Positions 1 through 9,823 of a stretch of 64,000 nucleotides of DNA are shown piece after piece (positions within the stretch are counted from its first letter, which is position 1; each line of letters starts with the position of its first letter). The position numbers and the translations under genes are program-made. Origin of the DNA: Edaphobacter modestus (GTDB taxonomy: Bacteria; Acidobacteriota; Terriglobia; Terriglobales; Acidobacteriaceae); contig NZ_SHKW01000001.1 of the NCBI RefSeq assembly GCF_004217555.1, forward strand, positions 2,480,001 through 2,544,000, written 5' to 3'. A model generated the notes under the pieces. It was given only the letters and a program-made list of their open reading frames with translations. It ran no database searches and was not told the origin of the DNA.

Positions 1-1
1 G

Positions 2-1213
2 CCGCTGAACATTACCTACACCAACAAAACGCAGTTCGCTCCCCGCGTCGGCGTCTCCGTCAGCGTCGATCGCAAGACCGTCGTCCGCGCCGGCTTCGGC
101 ATGTTCTACGAGCCCGAAGGCACCAGCGGACGCGTCAACCTCAACATCCTGCCCTACCGCTTCGCCGAGACCATCAACCAGACCCAGAACGTCACGCCCA
201 CGCGCACTCTGGCGAACTACTTCCTCGGCTCGCCTCTCGGATCGACCGCTTCGACGCCGTCGATCAACCCCTCGCGTGTTCATCTCAGCATGGGAACCAA
301 CATTCACTACAGCATGAACATCCAGCACCAGTTCTCCGATCACGACCTGCTCGAGGTCGGCTACGTCGCCAATCGCGGAGTACACCTCAGCTCCTTCAAC
401 GACGCCAACGTTCCGCTCACACCCGGCGCCGGAGCCATCCAGGCGCGCCGCCCCTATCCGCTCTGGAGCGGCATCTCCTTCCAAACGCAGGATATGTCGA
501 ACCATTACGACTCGCTCCAGTCCAAGTTCGAGCACCGCTTCAACCGCGGCTTCAGCGCTCTCGTCGCCTACACCTACTCGAAGTCGCTGCAGTACAACCA
601 GGCCTCCGCCCTCGGCGGCAACACAGCCTACGAGTACGCGCTGTCGCCCTACGACACGCCGCACAACCTCGCCATCAGCGGAAGCTATGCGCTTCCCGTC
701 GGCCACGGCCGCAAGTACGCCAACAACACCAATGGCTTCGTCAACACCATCATCGGCGGCTGGCAGGCGCAGACCATCCTCGTCGTCCGCAGCGGAACGC
801 CGTTCACACCGGTGGTGTCGCCCGATCGTGCCAACACCGGCGTTGCTTTGCAGCGTCCTAACCTGAACCCCGCCGGCGGCAACCCGGCGTTCCAGAGGAC
901 GATCGCCAACTGGTACGACAGATCGCGCTACGTCGTCGCTCCCATCTATACCTACGGCCAGGTCCGCGCCAACACGCTGCGCTCCGACACCTACAACCAG
1001 TTCGACGCCTCCGTCTTCAAGAACTTCGCCCTGCCCGGTGAGAGCACGCTCTCCTTCCGCGCCGAGTTCTTCAACTTCCCCAACACCGTCAGCTTCGCCG
1101 CTCCCAACAACAACTCCGCCACCTCACCCGTCGATACCGCGACCGGCGCGCAGATCACCAGCACCTCAAACACGCAGCGCTCCATCCAGTTCGCGCTCAA
1201 GTACAACTTCTAA
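2..1213 (+). CDS. TonB-dependent receptor, Oar-like (C-terminal part)
   Basis: The reading frame is open from the left window edge, so the N-terminal carboxypeptidase-like domain, plug and first barrel strands lie outside; 403 residues are present. The visible part is an outer-membrane beta barrel with alternating aromatic strands, phrases typical of this family such as AGFGMFYEPEG and YTYSKSLQ, and a terminal aromatic residue (ALKYNF) as expected for BAM-dependent insertion. Family knowledge: these receptors import oligosaccharides or other large ligands using TonB energy. It ends 18 bp before a GH39 gene, so it probably supplies substrate to the enzymes downstream. The ligand cannot be read from the sequence. 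Confidence 0.9.
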   Translation, partial: PLNITYTNKTQFAPRVGVSVSVDRKTVVRAGFGMFYEPEGTSGRVNLNILPYRFAETINQTQNVTPTRTLANYFLGSPLGSTASTPSINPSRVHLSMGTNIHYSMNIQHQFSDHDLLEVGYVANRGVHLSSFNDANVPLTPGAGAIQARRPYPLWSGISFQTQDMSNHYDSLQSKFEHRFNRGFSALVAYTYSKSLQYNQASALGGNTAYEYALSPYDTPHNLAISGSYALPVGHGRKYANNTNGFVNTIIGGWQAQTILVVRSGTPFTPVVSPDRANTGVALQRPNLNPAGGNPAFQRTIANWYDRSRYVVAPIYTYGQVRANTLRSDTYNQFDASVFKNFALPGESTLSFRAEFFNFPNTVSFAAPNNNSATSPVDTATGAQITSTSNTQRSIQFALKYNF

Positions 1214-1231
1214 CCCCGACGAGGCCCCCCT

Positions 1232-2962
1232 TTGCTGCAATCTGCCAGATCTAAAAAAACTCTTCTCTCGTGCGTCCTCCTCGGTACAGCAGCAAGCGCG
1301 CTGGCGCAGGGAGTCATCCCACCCGCGCCACCTGCTTCCACCACAGGCGCGGCCACCATCACCGTCGACTTCGCCAATAAAGTCGGCCCCTACAAGCCCA
1401 TCTACAGCTGGTTCGGCTACGACGAGGCCAACTACACCACCATGCGCAACGGCAAGATCCTGCTGCGCGAACTGCGTGACTTGAGCCCCGTCCCCGTCTA
1501 CATCCGCGCGCATCACCTTCTCACCTCCGGCGACGGCAAGGCCGAGCTCAAGTTCAGCTCCACCAACGTCTACACCGAAGACGCCTCTGGCAAGCCCGTC
1601 TATGACTTCAAGATCCTCGACGGCATCTTCGACGAATACAAGGCCGCCGGCGTGCGCCCCATGGTCGAGTTCGGCTTCATGCCCAAGGACCTCGCCGCAG
1701 ACTTGCCCAACCGCAAAGTCCCCTACCAGGTCCACTACCCCAAGAGCGCCATCAGCGGAGCCTCCAACAATCCACCCAAGGACTACGCCAAGTGGGGCGA
1801 GCTCATCCGCGTCATCACCGCGCACTTCGTCGAGCGCTACGGCAAGGAGACCGTGCTCCAGTGGTACTTCGAGGTCTGGAACGAGCCCGACATCGACTAC
1901 TGGCACTCCACGCCTGAGGACTACTGGAAGCTCTACGACTACGCCGTCGCCGGTGTGAAGTCCGTCCTCCCCACCGCGCGCGTCGGCGGCCCGGCAACCA
2001 CCAGCCCCTCCAGCGAGAAGGCCTACAACTACCTCAAGGGCTTCCTCGATCACGTTGCTTCGGGTAAAAGTCTCGCCGACGGCAAGTCCATCCCGCTCGA
2101 CTTCATCTCCTTCCACGCCAAGGGCAAGCCCACCATCGTCGACAGCCACGTCACCATGGGCATCCAGCACGAGCTCGCCGACGCCGATCGCGGCTTTTAC
2201 CTTATCTCGCAATACCCCAATTACCGCAGCCTTCCCATCATCCTCAGCGAGGCCGACCCCGAAGGCTGCGCCGCCTGCTCCTCGCGCGTGAACCCTGCCA
2301 ACAACTACCGCAACGGCTTGCTCTACCCGGCCTACACCGCCGCGGCCTTCAAGGCCCTCTTCGAGTTGCAGGACAAGCACCAGGTCAACCTGCTCTCCAT
2401 GCTCAGCTGGTCCTTCGAGTTCGAAGACAAGGACTACTTCGAGGGCTTCCGCTCGCTATCCACCAACGGCATCAACAAGCCCGTCCTTAATCTCTTCCGC
2501 ATGCTCGGCCTCATGTCCGGCACGCGCGTCGCCACCACCAGCACCGCCAACGTCCCGCTCGGCACCCTCGTCAGCACTGGCGTTCGCCTGGTAGCCGACG
2601 TCGACGGCATGGCCACGCTCGACGACCGCAAGGCGACTGTGCTGCTCTGGAACTACCACGATGCCGACCAGCCCGCACCAGCCACACCCACATCCGTCAA
2701 GCTCAGCGGCCTTCCCACCGGCGTGAAACGTGTCCTCGTCGAGCACTATCGCATCGACGATCTCCACAGCAACGCCTACAGTGCCTGGAAGGCAATGGGC
2801 TCGCCGCAGCAACCGACAACCGAACAGTACGCGCAGCTGCAGGCGGTCGCTGGCTTGCAGTTGCTAACCTCGCCCACATGGGTCGACGTCGTCGACGGCA
2901 AGCTCGATCTCGCAACCGAGCTCCCCCGTCAAAGCATCTCGCTCGTAACCATCACCTGGTAG
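1232..2962 (+). CDS. GH39-family beta-xylosidase-like glycoside hydrolase, exported
   Basis: 576 residues from a TTG start. An N-terminal signal peptide (basic start, hydrophobic stretch, ASALAQ) points to export. The TIM-barrel family hallmark VWNEPD places the acid/base glutamate at about E218, and ILSEADPEG places the candidate nucleophile at about E340; both fit clan GH-A, family 39. A C-terminal beta domain follows from about residue 430. Family members release xylose or related sugars from oligosaccharides; the true substrate here is unknown. It lies between the receptor and the permease in one operon, consistent with periplasmic trimming of imported glycans. Confidence 0.82.
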   Translation: MLQSARSKKTLLSCVLLGTAASALAQGVIPPAPPASTTGAATITVDFANKVGPYKPIYSWFGYDEANYTTMRNGKILLRELRDLSPVPVYIRAHHLLTSGDGKAELKFSSTNVYTEDASGKPVYDFKILDGIFDEYKAAGVRPMVEFGFMPKDLAADLPNRKVPYQVHYPKSAISGASNNPPKDYAKWGELIRVITAHFVERYGKETVLQWYFEVWNEPDIDYWHSTPEDYWKLYDYAVAGVKSVLPTARVGGPATTSPSSEKAYNYLKGFLDHVASGKSLADGKSIPLDFISFHAKGKPTIVDSHVTMGIQHELADADRGFYLISQYPNYRSLPIILSEADPEGCAACSSRVNPANNYRNGLLYPAYTAAAFKALFELQDKHQVNLLSMLSWSFEFEDKDYFEGFRSLSTNGINKPVLNLFRMLGLMSGTRVATTSTANVPLGTLVSTGVRLVADVDGMATLDDRKATVLLWNYHDADQPAPATPTSVKLSGLPTGVKRVLVEHYRIDDLHSNAYSAWKAMGSPQQPTTEQYAQLQAVAGLQLLTSPTWVDVVDGKLDLATELPRQSISLVTITW

Positions 2963-2978
2963 AGAGGGCAGACCGAGC

Positions 2979-4223
2979 GTGACCAACCGCAAGTGGTATT
3001 TCGTCGTGATGGTGGCGGTGGCGATTGCCATCAGCTACTTCGACCGGCAGACGCTGCCCGTCGCCATCGCTTCCATCCAGCAAAATATTCCGCTGTCGAA
3101 CCAGCAGTTCTCCTACCTGCAGACTGCCTTCCTGCTCGCCTACGCCGCCATGTACATGCTCGGCGGACGCCTGCTCGATGCCCTCGGCACGCGCAAAGGT
3201 TTCCTGCTCATCATGGTCTGGTGGTCGCTCGCCTGCGCCCTGCACGCTCTCGCCTCCGGCTTCATGCTCCTGCTCTTCGCCCGCCTGTTGTTAGGCGGTG
3301 GCGAGGGCGGAGCCTTCCCCGCCGCAACCCGCGTCGTCGCCGAGTGGATCGAGCCCACCGAGCGCTCGACCGCGATGGGACTCATCAACGCCGGAACTGC
3401 CGTCGGCTCCGTGCTCGCTCCTCCCGTCATCGGCTTCGTTCTGCTCACCAGCGGTTGGCGCGCCGTCTTCCTCATCGCCGGCGCCCTCGGCCTCGCCTGG
3501 GTCGCATGGTGGGCCGTGGCCTATCGCTCCAACACCACGACTCTCTCCTCGAACACCGTCGACGCCCGCGTCCTCGGCCGCAACATCGGCTGGACGCAGG
3601 TCATCCCCATGCGCCGCGTGCAGGCAATCGTCTTCGCCAAGTTCATGTCCGACTCCGCCTGGTACTTCCTGCTCTTCTGGCTGCCCAAGTACCTCTACGA
3701 CGTGCGCGGCTTCGACATCAAGCAGGTCAGCTACTACGCCTGGATCCCCTACGCCGCCTCCGGCATCGGAAGCTTCATCGGCGGCTGGGCCTCCTCGCGG
3801 CTCATTCACAGCGGCCGCTCCATCGACTTCTCGCGCAAGCTCGTCCTCGGCTGCTGCGCCCTCGGCATGCCCGTCGTCATGCTCGTCTCCATCGCCCCCG
3901 TGCAGGTGGCGCTGCTTCTCTTCAGCATCGCCTTCTTCTGTCAGCAGGCATGGTCCGGCCTCATCATGACCCTGCCCACCGACATCTTTCCTCTCACCAT
4001 CGTCGGAACCGTCGCCGGCCTCATCGGCTTCGGCGGAGCCATTGGAGGTGCCATCTTCGGCCTCGTAGCCGGATACCTGCTGGGCCATGGATTCACTTAT
4101 GCGACCCTGTTCCTCCTCGTCGGAACCTTTCACCTCATCGGATTCCTCGCCATCTTTCTCTTCGCCGGCAGGATTCAACCACTAAGCGCCACAGACTTAC
4201 AGGAAATTGAGAGCGCCGCATGA
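2979..4223 (+). CDS. MFS transporter, sugar-acid (ACS/ExuT-like) permease
   Basis: 414 residues with about twelve hydrophobic segments; GTG start 16 bp after the GH39 stop. The N-terminal pattern ISYFDRQTLPVA, the loop-2/3 motif GGRLLDALGTRKG and the GGGEGGAFPAA segment are typical of the anion:cation symporter branch that carries hexuronates and aldonates. It overlaps the next gene by 4 bp (ATGA), which suggests translational coupling. Since the next three products act on sugar acids, the likely cargo is an aldonate or uronate. This specificity is inferred from context. Confidence 0.85.
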   Translation: MTNRKWYFVVMVAVAIAISYFDRQTLPVAIASIQQNIPLSNQQFSYLQTAFLLAYAAMYMLGGRLLDALGTRKGFLLIMVWWSLACALHALASGFMLLLFARLLLGGGEGGAFPAATRVVAEWIEPTERSTAMGLINAGTAVGSVLAPPVIGFVLLTSGWRAVFLIAGALGLAWVAWWAVAYRSNTTTLSSNTVDARVLGRNIGWTQVIPMRRVQAIVFAKFMSDSAWYFLLFWLPKYLYDVRGFDIKQVSYYAWIPYAASGIGSFIGGWASSRLIHSGRSIDFSRKLVLGCCALGMPVVMLVSIAPVQVALLLFSIAFFCQQAWSGLIMTLPTDIFPLTIVGTVAGLIGFGGAIGGAIFGLVAGYLLGHGFTYATLFLLVGTFHLIGFLAIFLFAGRIQPLSATDLQEIESAA

Positions 4224-5392
4224 AGATCACCGAAGTCCGTACTCGCGTCGTCCAATGGGAAGGCAAGACCGTTCCCCTGCCTCCACACTTCTGCACCAAC
4301 CCCATGGACCTCGTCGCCTTCCGCGAGGCCTCGATGGGCAACTTCGCCTTTCACAACTGGCTCGTCGTCGAGATCTTCACCGACAACGGCCTCGTCGGCC
4401 TGGGCAACGCCGCGCTGTCGCCGATGGTGACCAAACAGCTCGTCGACATCTACCTCAAGCCGCTGCTTCTCGGCGCCGATCCCTGGGACGTCGAGTACCT
4501 CTGGCAGCAGATGTATCGCCGCACCCTCGCCTTCGGCCGCAAGGGCGTCGCCCTCACCGCCATCTCCGCCGTCGACATCGCCCTCTGGGACCTCATGGGC
4601 AAGGACGCCAAACAGCCCGTCTTTCGCTTGCTCGGCGGACGCACCAAGGAGAACATCCCCGTCTACGCCAGCCGCCTCTACGCCATGCCCATCCCCGAGC
4701 TTCGCACCGAGGCGCAGAAGTACAAGGACGAAGGCTACAAGATGATGAAGCTGCGCTTCGGCTGGGGCCCGCTCGACGGCGCCGCCGGAATGCAGAAGAA
4801 CCTCGAGCTCGTCCGCAACGTGCGCGAGGTTATCGGCTACGACATCGACCTGATGACCGACGCCTACATGGGCTGGACGCTCGACTACGCCAAGCGCATG
4901 CTGCCCCTGCTCGAGCCCTTTCAACTGCGCTGGCTAGAGGAGGCCGTCATCCCAGACGACACCCGGGGCTACAAGGAACTCAAAAGCTACGGCCGCATCC
5001 CCATCGCCGGCGGCGAGCACGAGTTCACCATCTTCGGCTTCCGCGAGCTGCTCGAGAACAACGCGCTCGACGTCATTCAGTTCGACACCAATCGCGTCGG
5101 CGGCATCTCGCAGGCGCGCAAGATCTCCGCGCTCGCCGAATCCTTCCAGGTCCCCGTCACGCCGCATGCCGGGCAGATGCACAACTACCACATCGTGATG
5201 GCCAGCCTAAACTCGCCGATCGCCGAGTTCTTCCCCCAGGTCGACGTCGAAGTCGGCAACGAGCTCTTCTGGTACATCTTCGACGGCGAGCCCACGCCGA
5301 AGAACGGCTGTATCGACCTCGACGACACTCTCCCCGGCCTCGGCCTCACCGTCAACGAGGAGTCGCTCAAGCGATTCCGCATCGTCGAATAA
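4220..5392 (+). CDS. Enolase-superfamily sugar-acid dehydratase, L-rhamnonate-dehydratase-like
   Basis: 390 residues. The mandelate-racemase/muconate-lactonising fold is complete: metal ligands at about D214 (MTDAYM), E240 (LEEAV) and E266 (GGEHE), and a D289-H316 catalytic pair (FDTNRVGG and TPHAGQ). The KLRFGWGP segment and the overall length resemble L-rhamnonate dehydratase more than galactonate or mannonate dehydratases. The reaction would be loss of water from an aldonate to give a 2-keto-3-deoxy acid in the cytoplasm. It is translationally coupled to the permease. Class is firm; substrate could be rhamnonate, fuconate, arabinonate or another aldonate. Confidence 0.85.
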   Translation: MKITEVRTRVVQWEGKTVPLPPHFCTNPMDLVAFREASMGNFAFHNWLVVEIFTDNGLVGLGNAALSPMVTKQLVDIYLKPLLLGADPWDVEYLWQQMYRRTLAFGRKGVALTAISAVDIALWDLMGKDAKQPVFRLLGGRTKENIPVYASRLYAMPIPELRTEAQKYKDEGYKMMKLRFGWGPLDGAAGMQKNLELVRNVREVIGYDIDLMTDAYMGWTLDYAKRMLPLLEPFQLRWLEEAVIPDDTRGYKELKSYGRIPIAGGEHEFTIFGFRELLENNALDVIQFDTNRVGGISQARKISALAESFQVPVTPHAGQMHNYHIVMASLNSPIAEFFPQVDVEVGNELFWYIFDGEPTPKNGCIDLDDTLPGLGLTVNEESLKRFRIVE

Positions 5393-5404
5393 GGAGCCGC
5401 AACG

Positions 5405-6448
5405 ATGCGCCCTATCCAACGTCTAGTCCAACTCGCCAATGGAAGCCTGCGCGCCGTCGCCCTCGTCGACGAGCCGCACCTTGTCCTCCTCACCCAGGTC
5501 ACGTCCGTCTTTCAGCTCACGCGACGCGCTCTCGATCAAAAGACCGCGCTCACCTCGCTCGCCACTTCACTCGCTATCGGCGATCGCATCCGTTACAACG
5601 ACGTCTACCAGCAGAACTCCGCCTGGCAGCTGCTCGCCCCCATCGACACTCCCGGCGCGCCGCAGAGCACCCTCGTCTCCGGAACCGGCCTCACCCACCT
5701 CGGCAGCGCGCGCGAGCGCCAGGCCATGCACGCCGAGACGCAAAAAAAAGAAGCAGAGACCGCGCAGAAGAAAGATGTCGAGATGACCGACAGCATGCGC
5801 ATGTTCGAGTGGGGCCGCGAAAGAGGCCGCCCCGCTGCAGGCGAGATCGGCATCGCCCCCGAGTGGTTCTACAAAGGCGACGGCTCCGTCATCCGCGCAC
5901 CCTTCGCCCCGCTCACCATCCCCGGCCACGCCGAGGACGGCGGTGAAGAGGCCGAGGTCGCCGCCCTCTATCTCATCGACGACAGCGGCGCACCGCACCG
6001 CATCGGCATGTGCCACGGCAACGAGTTCTCCGACCACGTCTTCGAGCGCCGCAACTACCTCAACCTCGCCGGCTCCAAGCTCCGCGTCTGCTCGCTCGGC
6101 CCCGAGCTCGTCGTCGACCCCGCCTTCGCCGACGTTCCCGGCAAGGTGCGAATTCTTCGCAACAACGCGCTCATCTGGGAGAAGAACATTCGCACCGGCG
6201 AGGACAACATGTGCCACTCGCTCGCCAACCTCGAGCACCACCACTTCAAGTTCGCCGGCCACCGCCAGCCCGGCATGCTCCACGTCCACTTCCTAGGAGC
6301 AGACGCGCTCTCCTTCGGCGACAACATCCGCCTCAAGGCCGGAGACGTCACCGAGGTCAGCTTCGAAGGATTTGGCCGCCCCTTGATCAACACCATCGCC
6401 GTCGATGAGACCATCACCTCAGCCGTCCGCGTTCAGCCGATGGCATAA
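5405..6448 (+). CDS. AraD1/GguC family protein (FAH fold), 2-keto-3-deoxy-acid processing
   Basis: 347 residues, 12 bp after the dehydratase. The C-terminal two thirds carry the fumarylacetoacetate-hydrolase fold signatures: EIGIAPEWFYKGDG, the acidic metal site in EEAEVAALYLI and the GMCHGNEFSDH segment. A lysine/glutamine-rich helix links it to the N-terminal domain. Relatives are FAH-fold enzymes acting on 2-keto-3-deoxy sugar acids, for example L-2-keto-3-deoxyarabonate dehydratase, or hydrolysing diketo-deoxy acids. Directly following an aldonate dehydratase, it is the natural next step of a non-phosphorylating pathway. Dehydratase versus hydrolase cannot be settled from sequence alone. 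Confidence 0.78.
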   Translation: MRPIQRLVQLANGSLRAVALVDEPHLVLLTQVTSVFQLTRRALDQKTALTSLATSLAIGDRIRYNDVYQQNSAWQLLAPIDTPGAPQSTLVSGTGLTHLGSARERQAMHAETQKKEAETAQKKDVEMTDSMRMFEWGRERGRPAAGEIGIAPEWFYKGDGSVIRAPFAPLTIPGHAEDGGEEAEVAALYLIDDSGAPHRIGMCHGNEFSDHVFERRNYLNLAGSKLRVCSLGPELVVDPAFADVPGKVRILRNNALIWEKNIRTGEDNMCHSLANLEHHHFKFAGHRQPGMLHVHFLGADALSFGDNIRLKAGDVTEVSFEGFGRPLINTIAVDETITSAVRVQPMA

Positions 6449-6462
6449 GGAGCCTGAGAAAA

Positions 6463-7341
6463 ATGTCGAAGCAACGGGTAGCTCTTCTCGGTATCGGAAC
6501 CATGGGCCGCGGCATGGCGGCCAACCTCCTCAAGGCCGGCTTTCCCCTCACCGTCTACAACCGCACACGCGAAAAAGCCGAGCCGCTCGCCGCACAAGGC
6601 GCGATCATGGCCGGCACTCCCGCCGAGGCAGCCAAAGGCGCTGACGTCGTCATCTCCATGCTCGCCGACGACACCGCCTCCCGCGCCGCATGGCTCGGCG
6701 AAGACAGCGCACTCGATGCAATGAGCAAAGGCAGCACCGTCATCGAGTGCGGCACGCTCACCCCCGGATGGATCGCCGAGCTCGATCAACAGGCGAAATC
6801 CCGCGGCATCGGCCTCGTCGAAGCCCCCGTCACCGGCAGCCGCCCGCAGGCTGAAGCGGGCCAGCTCACCTTCCTCTGCGGCGCCGACCAAGCCACGCTC
6901 GACGCCGTGCGCCCCGTGCTCACCGTCATGAGCAAGGCCATCCTCCATCTCGGCCCCGTCGGCAGCGGCGGACAGCTCAAGCTCATCAACAACTTTCTCT
7001 GCGGCGTGCAGGTCGCCTCCTTCGCCGAGGCCGTCGCCTGGGTCGAGCGCACCCAGCTCGACCGCACCCAGGCACTCGACTTCCTCAAGACCGGCGCCGC
7101 CGGCAGCGGCATCTTCAACGCCATGAGCGACCGCATGACCGCGCGCACCTACGAGGTCAACTTCCTCCTGCGCCTGCTCAACAAGGACCTTCGCTACGCA
7201 CAGACCGCGGCCGCTGAGCACGGCGTCACCCTCACCACAGCAGCTGTCACCGAGCAGCTCTTCGACAAGGCCGAGCAGCAGGGCCTCGGCGAAAAAGATA
7301 TGTCAGCCGTCGTAGAAGTCCTTCGCAACAAAAACCAATAA
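6463..7341 (+). CDS. NAD(P)-dependent beta-hydroxyacid dehydrogenase
   Basis: 292 residues, the normal length for 3-hydroxyisobutyrate dehydrogenase / tartronate semialdehyde reductase relatives. A Rossmann motif GIGTMGRGMA lies at the N-terminus, the substrate loop VEAPVTGSRPQA in the middle, and the catalytic lysine at about K173 in GSGGQLKLINN. It would oxidise or reduce a 3-hydroxy acid/semialdehyde in the cytoplasm. It sits 14 bp behind the AraD1-like gene, so it probably handles a product of the sugar-acid route. The exact substrate is inference. Confidence 0.85.
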   Translation: MSKQRVALLGIGTMGRGMAANLLKAGFPLTVYNRTREKAEPLAAQGAIMAGTPAEAAKGADVVISMLADDTASRAAWLGEDSALDAMSKGSTVIECGTLTPGWIAELDQQAKSRGIGLVEAPVTGSRPQAEAGQLTFLCGADQATLDAVRPVLTVMSKAILHLGPVGSGGQLKLINNFLCGVQVASFAEAVAWVERTQLDRTQALDFLKTGAAGSGIFNAMSDRMTARTYEVNFLLRLLNKDLRYAQTAAAEHGVTLTTAAVTEQLFDKAEQQGLGEKDMSAVVEVLRNKNQ

Positions 7342-7363
7342 CCGGCATCACGGAGGTCGATGT

Positions 7364-9541
7364 ATGCGTCACTGGATCGCTGCGGGTCTTCTCGCCTGCC
7401 TTACCGTCTCTTCCACGCAGTTGCCGGCACAGGCACAGCCAGGCTTCCGCGACACCAGCCGCCCCATCGAAGACCGCATCACCGACCTCATCGGCCGCCT
7501 CACGCTCGAAGAAAAGGCGCAGCAGCTCAACCACACCAACAAGGGCCTGCCGCGCCTCGGCCTTCCCGCCTGGGGCGGCTGGAACCAGACCCTCCACGGC
7601 GTCTGGTCCAAGCAACCGACGACGCTCTTTCCCATCGCCACCGCCATGGGAGCCACCTGGGACCCCGAGCTGATTCACACCGTCGCCGTCGCCATGAGCG
7701 ACGAAGGCCGCGCCCTCTACAACGCCAAGGCCGAAGGCCCGCGCACCACGCACGGCCTCGTCTTCCGCTCCCCCGTCATCAACATCAGCCGCGACCCGCG
7801 CTGGGGGCGCATCCAGGAGGTCTTCAGCGAAGACCCCTTCCTCACCGGACGCATGGCCGTCGCCTATGTGCGCGGCCTCCAGGGCGACGACATCAGCCAC
7901 CTCAAGCTCGCCGCAACCGTGAAGCACTTCGCCGTCAACAACGTCGAGACCGGACGCCAGCATCTCTCCGCCTCCGTCGACGAGCGCAACCTCTTCGAGT
8001 ACTGGCTGCCGCACTGGCGCGACGCCATCATGGAAGCCCACGCACAGTCCGTCATGTCCAGCTACAACGCCATCAACGGCACGCCCGACGCCGTCAATCA
8101 CTACCTGCTCACCGACATCCTCCGCGGCAAGTGGCACTTCGACGGCTTCGTCACCGACGACCTCGGCGCCGTGCAGCTGCTCACCGAAACGCGCCGCAAC
8201 GAAGTCGGTCAGCGCTTCAGCGAAGATCCCGTCTACGCCTCGGCCATGGCCATCAAGGCAGGCAACGACTCCGACGACCCCGAATTCGAGACCAACCTCC
8301 CGCTAGCCGTAAAGCGCGGAATGCTCACCGAAAAAGAGCTCGACCACGCTCTGCGCAACGTTCTCCGCGTAGGCTTCCGCCTCGGAGCCTTCGACCCGCC
8401 CGAGAACAGTCCCTACGCCAAGCTCGGCATGGACGTCGTCCGCTCGCCCGAGCATTTGAACCTCTCCGACCAGCTCGGCGCCGAGTCCATGACGCTCCTC
8501 CTCAACCGCCAGAACTTCCTCCCGCTCGACAAAGACAAGATCAAGTCCGTCGCCGTCATCGGCCCCGCCGCCGGCGACGAGTACGAGACTGGCAACTACT
8601 ACGGCACGCCCTTCCGCAAGGTCAGCGTCACCCGCGGCCTCGAATCCCTCCTCGGCAAATCCGTCAAGGTCGACTACGCACAAGGTGCAGGCTACACCGA
8701 GCCGCTCGATCAGAAGGCCATCGACCACGCCGTCGATCTCGCCCGCAAGAGCGACGTGGTCGTCCTCGGCCTCGGCACCAATCTCCGCATCGAAGCCGAA
8801 GGCCGCGACCGCCGCAGCCTCGACCTTCCCGGCGCGCAGCAGCAGCTCCTCGAAGCCGTCTACGCCGCCAACCCGAAGACCGTCCTCGTGCTCGAAAACG
8901 CAGGCCCTCTCGCCGTCACCTGGGCCAACGACCACCTCCCCGCCATCCTCAGCGCCTGGTATCCCGGCGAAGGCGGCGGAGACACCATCGCCCGCACCCT
9001 CTTCGGCCTCAACAACCCCAGCGGCCACCTGCCCTACACCGTCTACCAGAGCCTCGACGGCGTGCCCCCGCAGAACGAGTACGACGTCTCGAAGGGCTAC
9101 ACCTACATGTACTTCAAGGGCCTGCCGCTTTATCCCTTCGGCCACGGACTCAGCTACACAACGTTTGGCTACAGCAACCTCAAGGTGGCTCAGTCCGGCG
9201 CAAAGCTCACCGTCTCGTTCGTCCTCAAGAATTCAGGCCAACGCGAGGGTGCCGAGGTGGTGCAGCTCTACACCCATCAGCGCGCCAGCTCCGTCTACCA
9301 GCCCATCAAGAGCCTGCACGCCTTCGAACGCGTTAACCTCAAGCCCGGTGAATCGAAGACCATCACCCTCGAGCTTCCGGTCAGCCGCCTCGCCTTCTAC
9401 GACGTCAAGATCCACGACTTCCGCGTCGAGCCTGGCATTTTCGATATCCTCCTCGGCTCCTCGTCCGAAGACATCCGTCTCCGCGGCGAAGCCAACGTCA
9501 GAACTACCGCCTCCACCAAACCTCCTCTGACGAAACACTAG
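7364..9541 (+). CDS. GH3 beta-glycosidase (glucosidase/xylosidase), exported
   Basis: 725 residues with a signal peptide ending near LPAQAQ. It has the three-part GH3 layout: TIM barrel with RDPRWGR and KHFAVNN, an alpha/beta sandwich, and a C-terminal fibronectin-III-like domain (from about residue 610). The nucleophile is the second aspartate of GFVTDDLGAV (about D266), in a slightly unusual context, since most members have SDW here. It removes terminal sugars from beta-linked oligosaccharides in the periplasm. It is the last gene of the run beginning with the receptor and follows the dehydrogenase by 22 bp. Confidence 0.9.
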   Translation: MRHWIAAGLLACLTVSSTQLPAQAQPGFRDTSRPIEDRITDLIGRLTLEEKAQQLNHTNKGLPRLGLPAWGGWNQTLHGVWSKQPTTLFPIATAMGATWDPELIHTVAVAMSDEGRALYNAKAEGPRTTHGLVFRSPVINISRDPRWGRIQEVFSEDPFLTGRMAVAYVRGLQGDDISHLKLAATVKHFAVNNVETGRQHLSASVDERNLFEYWLPHWRDAIMEAHAQSVMSSYNAINGTPDAVNHYLLTDILRGKWHFDGFVTDDLGAVQLLTETRRNEVGQRFSEDPVYASAMAIKAGNDSDDPEFETNLPLAVKRGMLTEKELDHALRNVLRVGFRLGAFDPPENSPYAKLGMDVVRSPEHLNLSDQLGAESMTLLLNRQNFLPLDKDKIKSVAVIGPAAGDEYETGNYYGTPFRKVSVTRGLESLLGKSVKVDYAQGAGYTEPLDQKAIDHAVDLARKSDVVVLGLGTNLRIEAEGRDRRSLDLPGAQQQLLEAVYAANPKTVLVLENAGPLAVTWANDHLPAILSAWYPGEGGGDTIARTLFGLNNPSGHLPYTVYQSLDGVPPQNEYDVSKGYTYMYFKGLPLYPFGHGLSYTTFGYSNLKVAQSGAKLTVSFVLKNSGQREGAEVVQLYTHQRASSVYQPIKSLHAFERVNLKPGESKTITLELPVSRLAFYDVKIHDFRVEPGIFDILLGSSSEDIRLRGEANVRTTASTKPPLTKH

Positions 9542-9823
9542 CCGAGAGCCCCCCAAAACATCTGCCAGCACCACCGACATCGCCACATTTCCCGGCAACA
9601 ACCTATCGCTGACAAAAAGATCCATAGTCGTCGACTTCGCGCCATCCTAAGTCAAAGTTTCCAGCGGGCGATCGGCCAGCTCGTAGAGGGCCTCCTACCG
9701 CCCCGTAGTAATCATCGGCAACGACGACCTGGAGTGTCCAAGCGATCCCGCTTAAAAGGTGGGCGAGGGCAAACGGATAAATTCAGCCCCAGCTTGCTTA
9801 CTTCCTAGCTAAAATGCTGGGGA

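Noticed and set aside
1166-2380. 404-residue open frame on the - strand
   Set aside because: It lies antisense to the GH39 gene, has Val/Gly/Asp-rich composition created by GC-biased codons and shows no domain.
4207-5946. 579-residue + strand frame
   Set aside because: An arginine-rich shifted frame over the dehydratase and AraD1-like genes; the real frames have catalytic motifs and coupled starts.
7360-9336. 658-residue + strand frame
   Set aside because: An Arg/Pro/His-rich shadow of the GH3 gene without any recognisable fold.
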